A stretch of DNA of 64,000 nucleotides, from the NCBI GenBank assembly GCA_027621365.1, contig JAQCBH010000008.1:30955-94954 (forward strand). Reading direction: 5' to 3'. Source of the DNA: Bacteroidota bacterium. Its GTDB lineage: Bacteria; Bacteroidota; Bacteroidia; NS11-12g; UBA955. The notes beneath the pieces were generated by a model. That model was given only the letters and a program-made list of their open reading frames with translations, searched no databases and was not told the origin of the DNA. How positions within the stretch are numbered: position 1 is the first letter of the stretch; each line of letters starts with the position of its first letter. Shown in pieces: positions 9,443 to 17,802 of the stretch. Made by a program: the position numbers and the translations under genes.

Positions 9443-10714
9443 TTAATTAAACACCAATCCAAATTGGAGAAGATTGGCATTGTAGCCCATGTCGTTTGGC
9501 TTGAACAAATTGCTCATGTGGTAACGGGCATACACACCAAATCCATCAAACTTGGCTTGAACAAAGGGTGACCAGGCCCAGTCATTGATGTTGAAATCAC
9601 CCACCGTTTTGGATTTGCTGTGGTTCTTGAACTTGATTTCTGTCTGGTTTCGAACGTTGTAAAACCCGTAGGCGCCGATCAAGAGTTGAAAATCGGGGTC
9701 TACGGGCTCGTTTTGGAATGCAATAGCCAGAGGTATGCCCACCCAATTGGTTTCCAAAGAACTGCGTTTTACCTCATCGCTTCCAATGGAAACAGCCGTG
9801 AACTCCTCGCTTTGGTCAGAAATGGTCAAAGTGCGGTCGTTGAATTGGAAGGTTTGGTAATTGTAAGCCAAGCCCGAATAGAGCCAAAGTTTGCCTTTTC
9901 GGGCGCTCCATCCGCGCATCATATCAAAATTTACGTTGAGACTAATGGGGGTCAGTTCAGGCATTTGGCCAGGTGCTGGCAATGGCTTCAATAATGAGGC
10001 TCCGTTGAATACATAACCCGTACCGATGCCCGTTGAGAGGAAGGACTCTGTCCAGCGGTTTTTTGATCTTTGTACTTTGGCGATTTCAGCGACCTCGGCG
10101 TTGATTTCTCCATTTGTTGACTCTTTCCTACGGGTCACGTACAGGTTCTCGGTATCTCCTTTCTTGTCCATGCGTATGGTAAGAATCTCCCCATCTTCGG
10201 TGTGGAGTTCGGAAATAGTGGTCCAAGTATTCGTGGCAGGGTCCCAGCTTTTGGTGATTTGCTTTTTGACAATCGCGGTGTTTAGGAGATTCTCTTGCTT
10301 GAGAACTTCGGCGATTTGTGCATCGAAGTTATTTGGGGCAGCTGGGATAGACTCTGCTTCCCATTTCTCGATTTGCATCGGTATTTCCACATGATCGGCT
10401 TCGATCTGGTCAATTTCTACCCGAATGAGAACCGAGTCGCCTCGCATTTCCTTCTGGATATCGATGTTCTCGGGGCGCGATTCTTCTGGGAACTGGGGCA
10501 GGGGTGGCAGGTCGGCACTGATCAGTTTGCGGTTGACGCTGTCGGCCCAGGCCTTCACGGAGCGCGCATAGTCGATCCAAACTTGTTCGGTCTCGCTGCG
10601 CTTTGTGCTGTCTTGCACCACTATGATTCGCGTGGTTTTGGGTTGAGCAAACAAGGGCATTTGACCGGCGAGCAGAGCCAGCAAGGTGGCTGCGATGAGT
10701 TTCCAATTATTCAT
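9443..10714 (-). CDS. Outer-membrane beta-barrel protein, target gene of an ECF operon
   Basis: No named family is recognised. The 423-residue protein has a signal peptide (ends FAQ), a soluble acidic N-terminal half with IEVEIPMQIEKWE-like stretches, and a C-terminal half of alternating strands typical of the porin-like barrels of Bacteroidota, ending in NLLQFGLVFN with a terminal aromatic-hydrophobic strand. It overlaps the anti-sigma-like gene by 8 nt and is third in a sigma/anti-sigma/barrel operon. I infer that it reports on, or is controlled by, the envelope state sensed by that pair. Confidence 0.65.
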   Translation of the reverse strand: MNNWKLIAATLLALLAGQMPLFAQPKTTRIIVVQDSTKRSETEQVWIDYARSVKAWADSVNRKLISADLPPLPQFPEESRPENIDIQKEMRGDSVLIRVEIDQIEADHVEIPMQIEKWEAESIPAAPNNFDAQIAEVLKQENLLNTAIVKKQITKSWDPATNTWTTISELHTEDGEILTIRMDKKGDTENLYVTRRKESTNGEINAEVAEIAKVQRSKNRWTESFLSTGIGTGYVFNGASLLKPLPAPGQMPELTPISLNVNFDMMRGWSARKGKLWLYSGLAYNYQTFQFNDRTLTISDQSEEFTAVSIGSDEVKRSSLETNWVGIPLAIAFQNEPVDPDFQLLIGAYGFYNVRNQTEIKFKNHSKSKTVGDFNINDWAWSPFVQAKFDGFGVYARYHMSNLFKPNDMGYNANLLQFGLVFN

Positions 10715-11531
10715 GGCTTTTTGTAAAGGTTCTTTCTATATCGATGGAGGCACTGTGAAATTGAAGTGCCAGTTGGGGTATGGGTGATTCTTCGGCCTTG
10801 CGGGCAATCAATCTCAAGCGGGGCTTGTCTTCGCCTTTGATCCAAGCGCGCAGATCGTGTTGGGCAATGTTCAGGCCTCGGCGTCGCTGCAAGAGGGCTT
10901 GTGTTTTTTGTCGAATGGCTTGCTTGCTACGCGAAACCAGTTGGCCCACGCGACTTTGCGATTCTGCAGCTGTGGTATCGGCACTCGGGGTCACCGAAGG
11001 CTGTTCGAATACCAATTCTACGGCAGGAGAGTCAGCCGTCGCAGTAGGGTAGGGGAAGGTACCCCAATAGGGGTAACTGTGGCTGTAAATTACCCCTCCG
11101 CAAGTGGGTGTCCAATGATTGTAAAATGTGGAGTTCCAGGCCAGCGGATAGATGCCACTCAAATCGAAAACCAAGGCAGTGTCTGTTGAATGTGCTGTAT
11201 CAGTCTGGGTGATGATGGGGTTGGAATTGGCAGGAATGCTTCGTTTGGGTTCGCCGCTGCGGGGAATCAATATCAGCGCCAAGCCGGCAGCCACCGCTGC
11301 CGCAAAACCAACTACCCACGTGAGTTTGCGGGGCTCTTTCTTCACGAGCTTGTCCAGGAAGGCGGGGCGCTCCAACGCTTCTTCGGGAACATAGGCCATC
11401 TTCCACTCGGCTAGGGCTTTTGCCCAGTCGGGATCCTGTTGGCACAAATTTTCGAGGCGCAAGGCCTCGTCTGGGCTCAAATTCCCTTCCAAGTAGTCAA
11501 ACAGAAGCTCGTCTCTTTGTTCCGTATTCAT
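10707..11531 (-). CDS. Probable membrane-bound anti-sigma factor
   Basis: A 274-residue single-pass protein. The N-terminal part (about 1-65) resembles anti-sigma domains of Bacteroidota (LLFDYLEGNLSPDEALRLENLCQQDPDW, the common short N-terminal box). It is followed by one membrane helix (about 71-90, LTWVVGFAAAVAAGLALILI) and a Ser/Thr/Pro-rich periplasmic part. Its start codon overlaps the sigma gene stop by 4 nt (ATGA), which argues for tight coupling. It lacks an obvious FecR domain. Function is inferred from topology and position. Confidence 0.7.
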   Translation of the reverse strand: MNTEQRDELLFDYLEGNLSPDEALRLENLCQQDPDWAKALAEWKMAYVPEEALERPAFLDKLVKKEPRKLTWVVGFAAAVAAGLALILIPRSGEPKRSIPANSNPIITQTDTAHSTDTALVFDLSGIYPLAWNSTFYNHWTPTCGGVIYSHSYPYWGTFPYPTATADSPAVELVFEQPSVTPSADTTAAESQSRVGQLVSRSKQAIRQKTQALLQRRRGLNIAQHDLRAWIKGEDKPRLRLIARKAEESPIPQLALQFHSASIDIERTFTKSHE

Positions 11532-11980
11532 GAGGGATTGGGGTTGAAAGAGGACAACAGTTCGCGCAATTTTTGTCTTCCGCGAAACAAATTGATCTTG
11601 ACCTGGGCTTTGTTTTGGCCGGTGATGTCAGCAATCTCAGCATAGCTGTATCCTTCGAGATCCCTTAAGGTTACGGCCAGTTTCTGAGGAACGCTCAGTT
11701 GATTGAGGGCCAAGTGAAGCAGGTGTTTCAATCCCGCATCAAAATGAGCAGGCTCGACCAAAGGCTCGGTAGAGGATGACAATTCTTGAAACCTGGAACG
11801 TTGACGGTGCCAATCGACAATAGCATGGCTGGCTACTCTAAAGCACCATGCACGTACGTGCTCAATGCTCACTTGCACGATTTCTTGAGCTTGGTCAGGG
11901 TCATTGAGGTTTTTCAATGCAAATCGGTACAGCGCAGGGCCAATGGTCTCCACGACCCGGTTGTACTCTGAAATTTGCAT
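11528..11980 (-). CDS. ECF-type sigma factor with a shortened region 2
   Basis: Sigma-70-family protein of about 150 residues, shorter than the usual 165-190. Region 4 is complete (LNQLSVPQKLAVTLRDLEGYSYAEIADITGQNKAQVKINLFRGRQKLRE). In region 2, PDQAQEIVQ passes directly into VSIEHVRAWCFRVASHAIVDW; the conserved block of about 11 residues (of the D-x-F-x-x-LW type) normally found there is missing. This block is part of the core-polymerase-binding helix. The start is the ATG at 11980; a TTG precedes it. First gene of the operon with its probable anti-sigma factor. It may be a true variant, a damaged gene or a sequence error. Confidence 0.8.
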   Translation of the reverse strand: MQISEYNRVVETIGPALYRFALKNLNDPDQAQEIVQVSIEHVRAWCFRVASHAIVDWHRQRSRFQELSSSTEPLVEPAHFDAGLKHLLHLALNQLSVPQKLAVTLRDLEGYSYAEIADITGQNKAQVKINLFRGRQKLRELLSSFNPNPS

Positions 11981-12021
11981 CAACTACCCCTTGACGCAAA
12001 AAGCATGCGAAAGGTTACATG

Positions 12022-12029
12022 TATCTTTG
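12022..12029 (+). promoter_or_regulatory. -7 box of the methyltransferase gene
   Basis: TATCTTTG, 5 nt before the ATG at 12035; it decides the start against an in-frame ATG at 11975. Confidence 0.65.
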
Positions 12030-12034
12030 AAAAA

Positions 12035-12790
12035 ATGCCAAATTCTGATTCCAATTGGTTCAAAGACTGGTTCAATACGCCCTATTACCATGCCTTGTAT
12101 GCCCATCGAAATGAGGAAGAGGCACAAGCATTTGTAACGCGATTGGTACAGGCCATGGAGTTAACGCCAAATGCCTTGGTAGCCGATATTGCCTGCGGCA
12201 AGGGCCGCCACACCCGCACCTTGGACCAGTTGGGAATGCAGGCCTTGGGTTTTGATCTCAGTCACGAGAGCATTGCCTTTGCTTCAAGAGAGTCTGAACG
12301 ACTGGGTTTGCAGGCGAAGTTTTTCGTCCATGACATGCGCGATGCTTATTCGGGCCTCAAGTGGAAGGCGGCTTTCAATCTGTTTACATCATTCGGCTAC
12401 TTTCAAAACCGAAAAACAGATGCCCTCGTTTTGCAGCACATTTACGAGCAGCTGGAGCCGGGCGCCTGGTTTGTTCAAGACTACCTGAATGCCGCATCGG
12501 TGTTGCCGAGCTTGCCGCTGAAGGAAGTGATTGAGCGGCCTTCATTGGAGTTTCATTGCCACAAGTTTCTCGAGAAAGGGGTTATTGTCAAAGACATACA
12601 AGTGATAGAGAAGGGACAGGAGCAAGGCCAATTTCAGGAGCGCGTCGAGGTTTACACGGCTCAGGAGCTGCAAGGATTGCATGAGGCGGCCGGATTTCAG
12701 GTCCAAGCCATTTGGGGGAATTACCATGGCGAGGCTTATTCGGCACAAAGCTCGCCCCGCATCATTTTCCTGTCTCAAAAAATGAGTTAA
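12035..12790 (+). CDS. Class I SAM-dependent methyltransferase
   Basis: A soluble 251-residue methyltransferase. Motif I, VADIACGKGRHTRTL, lies near residue 50, followed by the acidic end of strand 2 (LGFDLS) and motif FNLFTSFGYFQ in the strand-4 region. The FTSFGYF stretch is typical of small-molecule methyltransferases of the UbiE/BioC-like superfamily, but the substrate cannot be assigned. The start follows from the promoter box 5 nt upstream. The PAP2 and enoyl-CoA hydratase genes follow without gaps, so the three form one unit. Confidence 0.85.
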   Translation: MPNSDSNWFKDWFNTPYYHALYAHRNEEEAQAFVTRLVQAMELTPNALVADIACGKGRHTRTLDQLGMQALGFDLSHESIAFASRESERLGLQAKFFVHDMRDAYSGLKWKAAFNLFTSFGYFQNRKTDALVLQHIYEQLEPGAWFVQDYLNAASVLPSLPLKEVIERPSLEFHCHKFLEKGVIVKDIQVIEKGQEQGQFQERVEVYTAQELQGLHEAAGFQVQAIWGNYHGEAYSAQSSPRIIFLSQKMS

Positions 12791-12791
12791 T

Positions 12792-13364
12792 TTGAACGCA
12801 GTGAATTTCTTGCTGAATTGGGACATACAATGGCTGTTGTGGCTAAATGGTCTAGGGTCAACTTGGGCCGATGCCATCATGGTCGCCTTGTCTTCCAAAT
12901 GGCTGCCCATTCCCGCTTACTTGTATTTCCTTTTCAAGGCCTATCAACGTTGGGGGAAATCCATGCTATGGCCCGTACTGCTATGCGGTTTGGCCGTTGC
13001 TTTGGCCGATTCCAGCAGTTCCAAGTTGTTCAAGCCGAGCTTCAAACGCCTGCGCCCCTGTTTTGAAGAGAGCCTAACCGTTCGAACCCCTGCCGGTCTC
13101 CCTGGCGGCCAATACGGTTTTGTGAGCAGCCATGCCGCGAATGCAGCCGCTCTGTATTGGCTTATGCCTCTGGTGTTGGGTCTCAGCCGTCGAGAACGAT
13201 ATGCTTGGCTGGGCTTGGCGGCCTTGATCGCCATTAGCCGGGTCTACCTAGGGGTGCATTATCCCTCTGATATCCTAGCCGGTGCCCTCCTGGGTTGGGG
13301 TATCGCTTATGCTATATTTCGCCTTCGCCCATCGATATGGGCCGCAAAACGATTACAATCATGA
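12792..13364 (+). CDS. PAP2-family membrane phosphatase
   Basis: An integral-membrane acid phosphatase, probably acting on a lipid phosphate or pyrophosphate such as undecaprenyl pyrophosphate. The 190-residue protein has about five helices and the tripartite signature: KPSFKRLRP (motif 1), FVSSHAAN (motif 2, with the catalytic-site histidine) and [12 protein letters not shown] (motif 3, nucleophilic histidine). Translation probably begins at the TTG at 12792, 1 nt after the methyltransferase stop; no ATG is available. Its stop overlaps the next ATG (ATGA). Confidence 0.88.
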   Translation: MNAVNFLLNWDIQWLLWLNGLGSTWADAIMVALSSKWLPIPAYLYFLFKAYQRWGKSMLWPVLLCGLAVALADSSSSKLFKPSFKRLRPCFEESLTVRTPAGLPGGQYGFVSSHAANAAALYWLMPLVLGLSRRERYAWLGLAALIAISRVYLGVHYPSDILAGALLGWGIAYAIFRLRPSIWAAKRLQS

Positions 13365-14140
13365 ATTACGAATACATATTGGTCAATGATCAGGTCACCG
13401 AATATGTGGCCCACATTCAGCTCAATCGACCCAAAGAGCTCAATGCCTTGAATCTGCAATTGATGCAGGAAATCAAGCACGCTTTGGGCGTTCTAGACGA
13501 AGACGATCGTGTGAGAGCGATCGTAATCAGCGGGAACGAGCGAGCCTTCGCGGCCGGAGCTGATATCAAACAAATGGCAGGCAAAACGGCCATCGATATG
13601 TTGAATATCGACCAGTTCAGCACCTGGGATGCCATTCGCCGAACCAAAAAGCCCTTGGTGGCCGCAGTGAGTGGCTTCGCCCTTGGCGGCGGATGCGAAC
13701 TGGTCATGCAGTGCGATATGGTGGTAGCCAGTGAAACGGCTCAGTTCGGTCAACCCGAAATCAACATCGGTGTCATGCCTGGTGCAGGCGGCACACAGCG
13801 ATTGACTCGTGCCGTAGGAAAGGTGAGGGCCATGGAGATGGTCTTGACCGGACGATTCATGTCGGCCGAAGAGGCTATGGCCGCGGGACTGATCAACAAA
13901 ATCGTTCCTGTTGATGTGTACTTGGATGAGGCCATTGCCATGGCAAAATTGGCTGCTTCTAAATCTCCTTTGGCGGTTCAATTGGCCAAGGAGAGTGTAT
14001 TGAAAGCTTTCGATACCCACTTGCAAGAAGGGTTGTTTTTTGAGCGCAAGAACTTCTATTTGCTGTTTGCCAGTGAAGACCAGAAGGAGGGTATGGCTGC
14101 TTTTGTTGAAAAGCGAAAGCCTGAATTCAAGGGTCGCTAA
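13361..14140 (+). CDS. Enoyl-CoA hydratase/isomerase family protein
   Basis: A crotonase-fold protein of 259 residues, probably hydrating 2-enoyl-CoA in fatty-acid or short-chain acyl-CoA breakdown. The oxyanion-hole segment [12 protein letters not shown] and the [21 protein letters not shown] block are intact. [23 protein letters not shown] contains the glutamates expected for hydratase activity. The start is the ATG at 13361, which overlaps the PAP2 stop by 4 nt. Tandem hairpins follow. Confidence 0.9.
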   Translation: MNYEYILVNDQVTEYVAHIQLNRPKELNALNLQLMQEIKHALGVLDEDDRVRAIVISGNERAFAAGADIKQMAGKTAIDMLNIDQFSTWDAIRRTKKPLVAAVSGFALGGGCELVMQCDMVVASETAQFGQPEINIGVMPGAGGTQRLTRAVGKVRAMEMVLTGRFMSAEEAMAAGLINKIVPVDVYLDEAIAMAKLAASKSPLAVQLAKESVLKAFDTHLQEGLFFERKNFYLLFASEDQKEGMAAFVEKRKPEFKGR

Positions 14141-14146
14141 AATGCA

Positions 14147-14169
14147 GCAAGGCCTGACGAAGGCCTTGC
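14147..14169 (+). other. Perfect 9-bp hairpin without a T-run
   Basis: GCAAGGCCT/AGGCCTTGC with a 5-nt loop, just after the enoyl-CoA hydratase stop and ahead of the canonical terminator. It may be a 3'-end RNA-stability structure. Confidence 0.5.
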
Positions 14170-14190
14170 GTTGAAAAATCTATAGGCATA

Positions 14191-14222
14191 AAAAAAGGTC
14201 CCGAGCAATCGGGACCTTTTTT
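14191..14222. terminator. Bidirectional terminator
   Basis: Stem GGTCCCGA/TCGGGACC with a GCAA loop and flanking A6/T6, between the convergent hydratase and Omp28-like genes. The GGTCCCG core is nearly the same as at 32781-32820. Confidence 0.88.
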
Positions 14223-14240
14223 ATGTAAGTCGTTGGCGTC

Positions 14241-15140
14241 TTACTTCACGTCAGCCATAACGGCATTGATGAAGAACATGCTTCCGTCAGTATCTTTCTT
14301 CCATACCAATACAGCAACACTAGTGTTAGCAGCATTGTAGTTCCAATAGATAACGGAGGGGTATTTAGACTTGATAGCGTCAGGAATGGCGCTGTACGTG
14401 TAAGTCACTTTCTTATCAACCGTAGCGTTAGCAGCAGGATTGCTCATTTCAGGAGCAGAGCTGAAAGCAACAGGAGTGTTGCTGCCGTTGGTCAAAGCAG
14501 AAGCGCGAATGATGTGCTTGTGGTTGGTGAAGCTACCTGCGGCACCAGCCTGGTAACCGTCAACACCTTTTTCAATCAACAATACAGAAGTGTAGTAGTC
14601 AGCAGCGTCAGGGCTGAAAGCTTGCAGCTTGTAGCTGATGTCGATGCTGTTGCCGTTGGCTTTAGCAGAAGCGGCTACACCTACCTCGCAAGGATTAGCG
14701 TTGTATGTGTTCTTGAAGCTGATGATGTCAGCAGTCTTAACTGTGCTGTTACCCAAGAAAGAGTTGCTGCAGTAGAAGTGAGGAATGTATCCGTTGGGCT
14801 TGGTTTGAGCGTACAATTGTGAAGCGAAAGGAGCAATGAACAAAGTGTCATTAGCAGGCTTCATCCACAAAGGAACCAGGTAAGAAGAACCTGAAGTGTG
14901 CAAGTCCAACGAAATCAAATCAGTACCACCTTGCTCGATGGCTCCTTTGTACTCAGGGCTGCCGTAAGCGCCGCAAGGTCCGCACCAAGTGGCAGTGTTG
15001 TAAATGAGGGCAGAACGCTGCTTGTTCTCAACTGTCAAAGAAGCGGTACCACTGGGTCCATCAGGGTTGTCTTTTTTGCAGCTTTGCATCGCAACTGTCA
15101 ATCCGGCAGCAACGACGGCAAACATCAAAAGTTTTTTCAT
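14241..15140 (-). CDS. Omp28-related lipoprotein with a thioredoxin-like fold
   Basis: A 299-residue lipoprotein. The signal peptide ends in a lipobox (VAMQSCKKD, lipidated Cys about residue 20). The mature protein begins with a thioredoxin-like domain whose CxxC motif is intact (TATWCGPCGAYG), followed by a beta-rich domain ending VWKKDTDGSMFFINAVMADVK. This is the layout of the Omp28 outer-membrane lipoproteins of Bacteroidota. It may act in extracytoplasmic thiol exchange, but for this family the function is not established. Codon choice is strongly biased (repeated GCA, ATC, AAC), suggesting high expression. Confidence 0.82.
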   Translation of the reverse strand: MKKLLMFAVVAAGLTVAMQSCKKDNPDGPSGTASLTVENKQRSALIYNTATWCGPCGAYGSPEYKGAIEQGGTDLISLDLHTSGSSYLVPLWMKPANDTLFIAPFASQLYAQTKPNGYIPHFYCSNSFLGNSTVKTADIISFKNTYNANPCEVGVAASAKANGNSIDISYKLQAFSPDAADYYTSVLLIEKGVDGYQAGAAGSFTNHKHIIRASALTNGSNTPVAFSSAPEMSNPAANATVDKKVTYTYSAIPDAIKSKYPSVIYWNYNAANTSVAVLVWKKDTDGSMFFINAVMADVK

Positions 15141-15268
15141 AGTTTGAGTTTAGTAGTATTTTAGGAATACGAATTAATGCTTTTAGGCTTGCATTCGCAA
15201 TTAAAACAAGGTGCTGAGGGGTAAAAAACTGAAAAATGACCAAGAATTGCCGGTCTGCTCGCTCCAAT

Positions 15269-15276
15269 TATATTTG
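15269..15276 (+). promoter_or_regulatory. -7 box of the flippase gene
   Basis: TATATTTG, 5 nt before the ATG at 15282. An in-frame GTG at 15276 shares the last base of the box and so is not the start. Confidence 0.65.
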
Positions 15277-15281
15277 TGAGC

Positions 15282-16799
15282 ATGAGTGGAGGCCAAATAG
15301 CACGTCAGAGTCTCTGGGCCTCGGTGGTCAATTATTCAGGAAGTTTGCTTGGTCTATTTACGACCTTTTACGTATTTCCTCTGGTCTTTTCTCCGGCTGA
15401 ATTTGGGGTCACTCGAGTCTTCGTTGAAATTGGAGCCTTGCTGGCTGCCGTGGCTCAACTGGGAACGGGTTATTCCATTTGGAAGTTCTTTCCTCGATTT
15501 AAAAACGAAAGCGGTCACCACGGAGCTGGATTTTGGCTCCTGATCATTCCCGCCATCGGATGTTTGCTGTTGGGTATAGCCTTGCTGGGGTTCAAATCCG
15601 AGCTTCTCGGTTTTTTTGGTGACAATGCCGCTCAAATTGAGCCCTACTACCTCTGGTTGCTGCCTTTCGTCTTTTTCTTTGTATTCAATACGGTATTTGA
15701 AACCTTCTCCGCCTCCTTGGGGCATATCATTTTCCCCTCTTTTCTCAGGGAGAATCTGGTTCGAATTGCCTTGGGTGGCTTGGGCTTTTTGTACTATTTG
15801 AATTGGATAGGTTTTGCTCAGTCCATACAGTGGGTGCCCTTCGTGTACGGCTTTGTCGCTGTTCTCAACCTAGGGAACATTCTCAAATTGACTCAGTTGT
15901 CCTTTCGCCCGGATTTTGGTTTCATTCGCTCTCAACCTGATTTGGCCCCTGAGTTCTCGCGCTATACCCTGTATTTCTTCTTGACGACTCTGGCCAATTT
16001 GTTTGTTCAACGCTTGGACATGCTCATGGTGTCTTCGGTCAAAGGATGGGCCGATTCGGGCATTTATGCCATTGCCATCAACATGGCTGTGCTCATAGAA
16101 GTGCCTACTCGATCCATCTTGCAAGTGGCCAATCCGAAGCTGTCAGAAGCTCTTCACAGAGATGACCAAGCTGAGGTGCAGCGTTTGTATACCAAGACGA
16201 GTTTGAATCAGTTCTTGTTGGGAGCCTTGGTTTTGCTGTGCATTTGGTTGGGTTTGGATGCCTTTTACGCATTTATGCCCAATGGGGATGTCTATCGGGC
16301 GGGTAAAATGGCGGTCTTGCTGCTGGGATTGGGCAAGTTGTTTGTTCTTATGCAGGGCAATTCGTCGGCCATGTTGGCCTTTTCCAAAAAGTATTACTGG
16401 GCCTTGCTCATCAATGCCACAGCTGTTGTCGTTGCTTTGATGATGAACCGCTGGTTAATCCCCATTTATGGGCTCAATGGAGCCGCCTTGGCTACGGCGA
16501 GTACCTGGTTGGCCATTTCCATTGTCACCGCAATATTGGTTTGGCGCATATACCGAATGCATGCCTTTCACGCAGAGATGCGCAAGGCTTTGGGATTTGT
16601 TGTCCTTTTGGTCTCTTGGACGGCAGTCATCGAATGGGCCCTTCCTGAGTGGGAAGCTTGGGGAATCTTGGGCCACTCCCTAGCCAAATCCTTGATGGTG
16701 CTGCTGCCCATTTTGGTTTTGCTCTGGAAACTGAACATCTCCGAAGACGTCAATAGTCTACTGAGAAAAGCGGGGGCCCAGCTGCGTCAAATGTTGTAG
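15282..16799 (+). CDS. Wzx-type polysaccharide/oligosaccharide flippase
   Basis: An inner-membrane protein of about 505 residues with about 12-14 hydrophobic helices, of the MOP superfamily polysaccharide transport group (RfbX/Wzx). The N-terminal pattern QSLWASVVNYSGSLLGLFTTFYVFPLVFSPAEFG is typical. It should move a lipid-linked oligosaccharide across the membrane. It converges on the nonulosonate gene set, overlapping legB by 13 nt at the 3' ends, so it is probably part of the same glycan pathway. No terminator separates the pair. Confidence 0.85.
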   Translation: MSGGQIARQSLWASVVNYSGSLLGLFTTFYVFPLVFSPAEFGVTRVFVEIGALLAAVAQLGTGYSIWKFFPRFKNESGHHGAGFWLLIIPAIGCLLLGIALLGFKSELLGFFGDNAAQIEPYYLWLLPFVFFFVFNTVFETFSASLGHIIFPSFLRENLVRIALGGLGFLYYLNWIGFAQSIQWVPFVYGFVAVLNLGNILKLTQLSFRPDFGFIRSQPDLAPEFSRYTLYFFLTTLANLFVQRLDMLMVSSVKGWADSGIYAIAINMAVLIEVPTRSILQVANPKLSEALHRDDQAEVQRLYTKTSLNQFLLGALVLLCIWLGLDAFYAFMPNGDVYRAGKMAVLLLGLGKLFVLMQGNSSAMLAFSKKYYWALLINATAVVVALMMNRWLIPIYGLNGAALATASTWLAISIVTAILVWRIYRMHAFHAEMRKALGFVVLLVSWTAVIEWALPEWEAWGILGHSLAKSLMVLLPILVLLWKLNISEDVNSLLRKAGAQLRQML

Positions 16800-17785
16800 A
16801 TATCGGCTTTGTAAGCCGCCAAGTTTTTGGGATCCTTGAACCACTCAATGGTTTGAGCCAAGCCCTCTTGCAAGGTCGTAGAGGGTCTCCACTGGGTGTG
16901 GGATTCCAATTTGGCCCGGCTACCTAAGAGGCGAAAAACTTCGCTCGCTGCAGGTCTTAATCGCTCGTCTTCGCTGACAATTCGGGCTGCTGGGTTGATC
17001 TGTTCGATCAGATTCTGAGCCAAATCGCCCACTGAAATTTCTTGTTCGGTGGCGATGTTGACTTCGTGACCAATCAAGGAAGGGGTTTGGGCAATGCGAA
17101 TAAACCCTTGAGCCGTGTCTTTGACGTATACCAAGTCACGAGTGGGTCGGGTATCTCCAAGTTTGATCTCAGTGTAGCCGTTCAATAGTTGAGAAATGAT
17201 GGTGGGTATAACCGCACGCGCGCTTTGGCGGGGGCCATAAGTATTGAAGGGTCGCACCAAAGTGACGGGCAACTCAAAGCTTCGGTAAAAGCTGTCAGCC
17301 ATGGCATCGGCGCCTATTTTGGAGGCTGAGTAGGGGGACTGGGGTTGCTTGGGATGTTCTTCCGTGATGGGAACAAATTGTGCGGTTCCATATACCTCTG
17401 ATGTGCTGGTGACCAATACGCGCTCCACACCCAAACGCTTGGCTGCTTGAACGATGTTCAAGGTTCCTTTGACATTGGTGTCGACGTACGAATCGGGCGA
17501 ATGGTAACTGTAAGGGATGGCAATTAGAGCCGCCAGGTGAAACACGATTTCGCATCCTTCCATGGCCGTATAAACGCCATTGGGATCGCGAACGTCGCCT
17601 GAGAAAATATCCAATTGGCTCTTGAGCTTGGTGGGGAGGTGGTCCAGCCATCCCCATGAATTGAAGGAATTGTAATAGACAAAGGCTTTGACTCTGGCCC
17701 CTTCGTGAATCAAGGCTTCTACTAAGTGGCTACCGATGAATCCGTCGGCACCGGTTACCAATACGCGTTTCCCATTCAAGGACAT
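16787..17785 (-). CDS. legB: NAD-dependent 4,6-dehydratase of nonulosonate synthesis (LegB-like)
   Basis: An extended SDR of 332 residues. The Rossmann motif is GADGFIGSHL at residues 11-20, and the catalytic S-Y-K set is visible in TSTSEVYG and SPYSASKIG. RPFNTYGPRQSARAVIP and RDLVYVKDT follow, as in nucleotide-sugar dehydratases. Among relatives it fits LegB, which makes the 4-keto-6-deoxy sugar in legionaminic acid synthesis, because legC, legG, a PtmE-like transferase and legF precede it. It has its own TATCTTTG box in the 17-nt gap after the glycosyltransferase gene, giving start 17785. A general nucleotide-sugar epimerase is the alternative. Confidence 0.82.
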   Translation of the reverse strand: MSLNGKRVLVTGADGFIGSHLVEALIHEGARVKAFVYYNSFNSWGWLDHLPTKLKSQLDIFSGDVRDPNGVYTAMEGCEIVFHLAALIAIPYSYHSPDSYVDTNVKGTLNIVQAAKRLGVERVLVTSTSEVYGTAQFVPITEEHPKQPQSPYSASKIGADAMADSFYRSFELPVTLVRPFNTYGPRQSARAVIPTIISQLLNGYTEIKLGDTRPTRDLVYVKDTAQGFIRIAQTPSLIGHEVNIATEQEISVGDLAQNLIEQINPAARIVSEDERLRPAASEVFRLLGSRAKLESHTQWRPSTTLQEGLAQTIEWFKDPKNLAAYKADIYNI

Positions 17786-17789
17786 GAAG

Positions 17790-17797
17790 CAAAGATA
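17790..17797 (-). promoter_or_regulatory. Internal -7 box for legB
   Basis: TATCTTTG on the minus strand, 4 nt before the legB ATG, inside the operon-like gene run. Confidence 0.6.
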
Positions 17798-17802
17798 AGC
17801 AA

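Noticed and set aside
11850..11861. Perfect palindrome GCACGTACGTGC as a possible operator
   Set aside because: It lies within the coding region of the sigma factor and no second copy is near a promoter.
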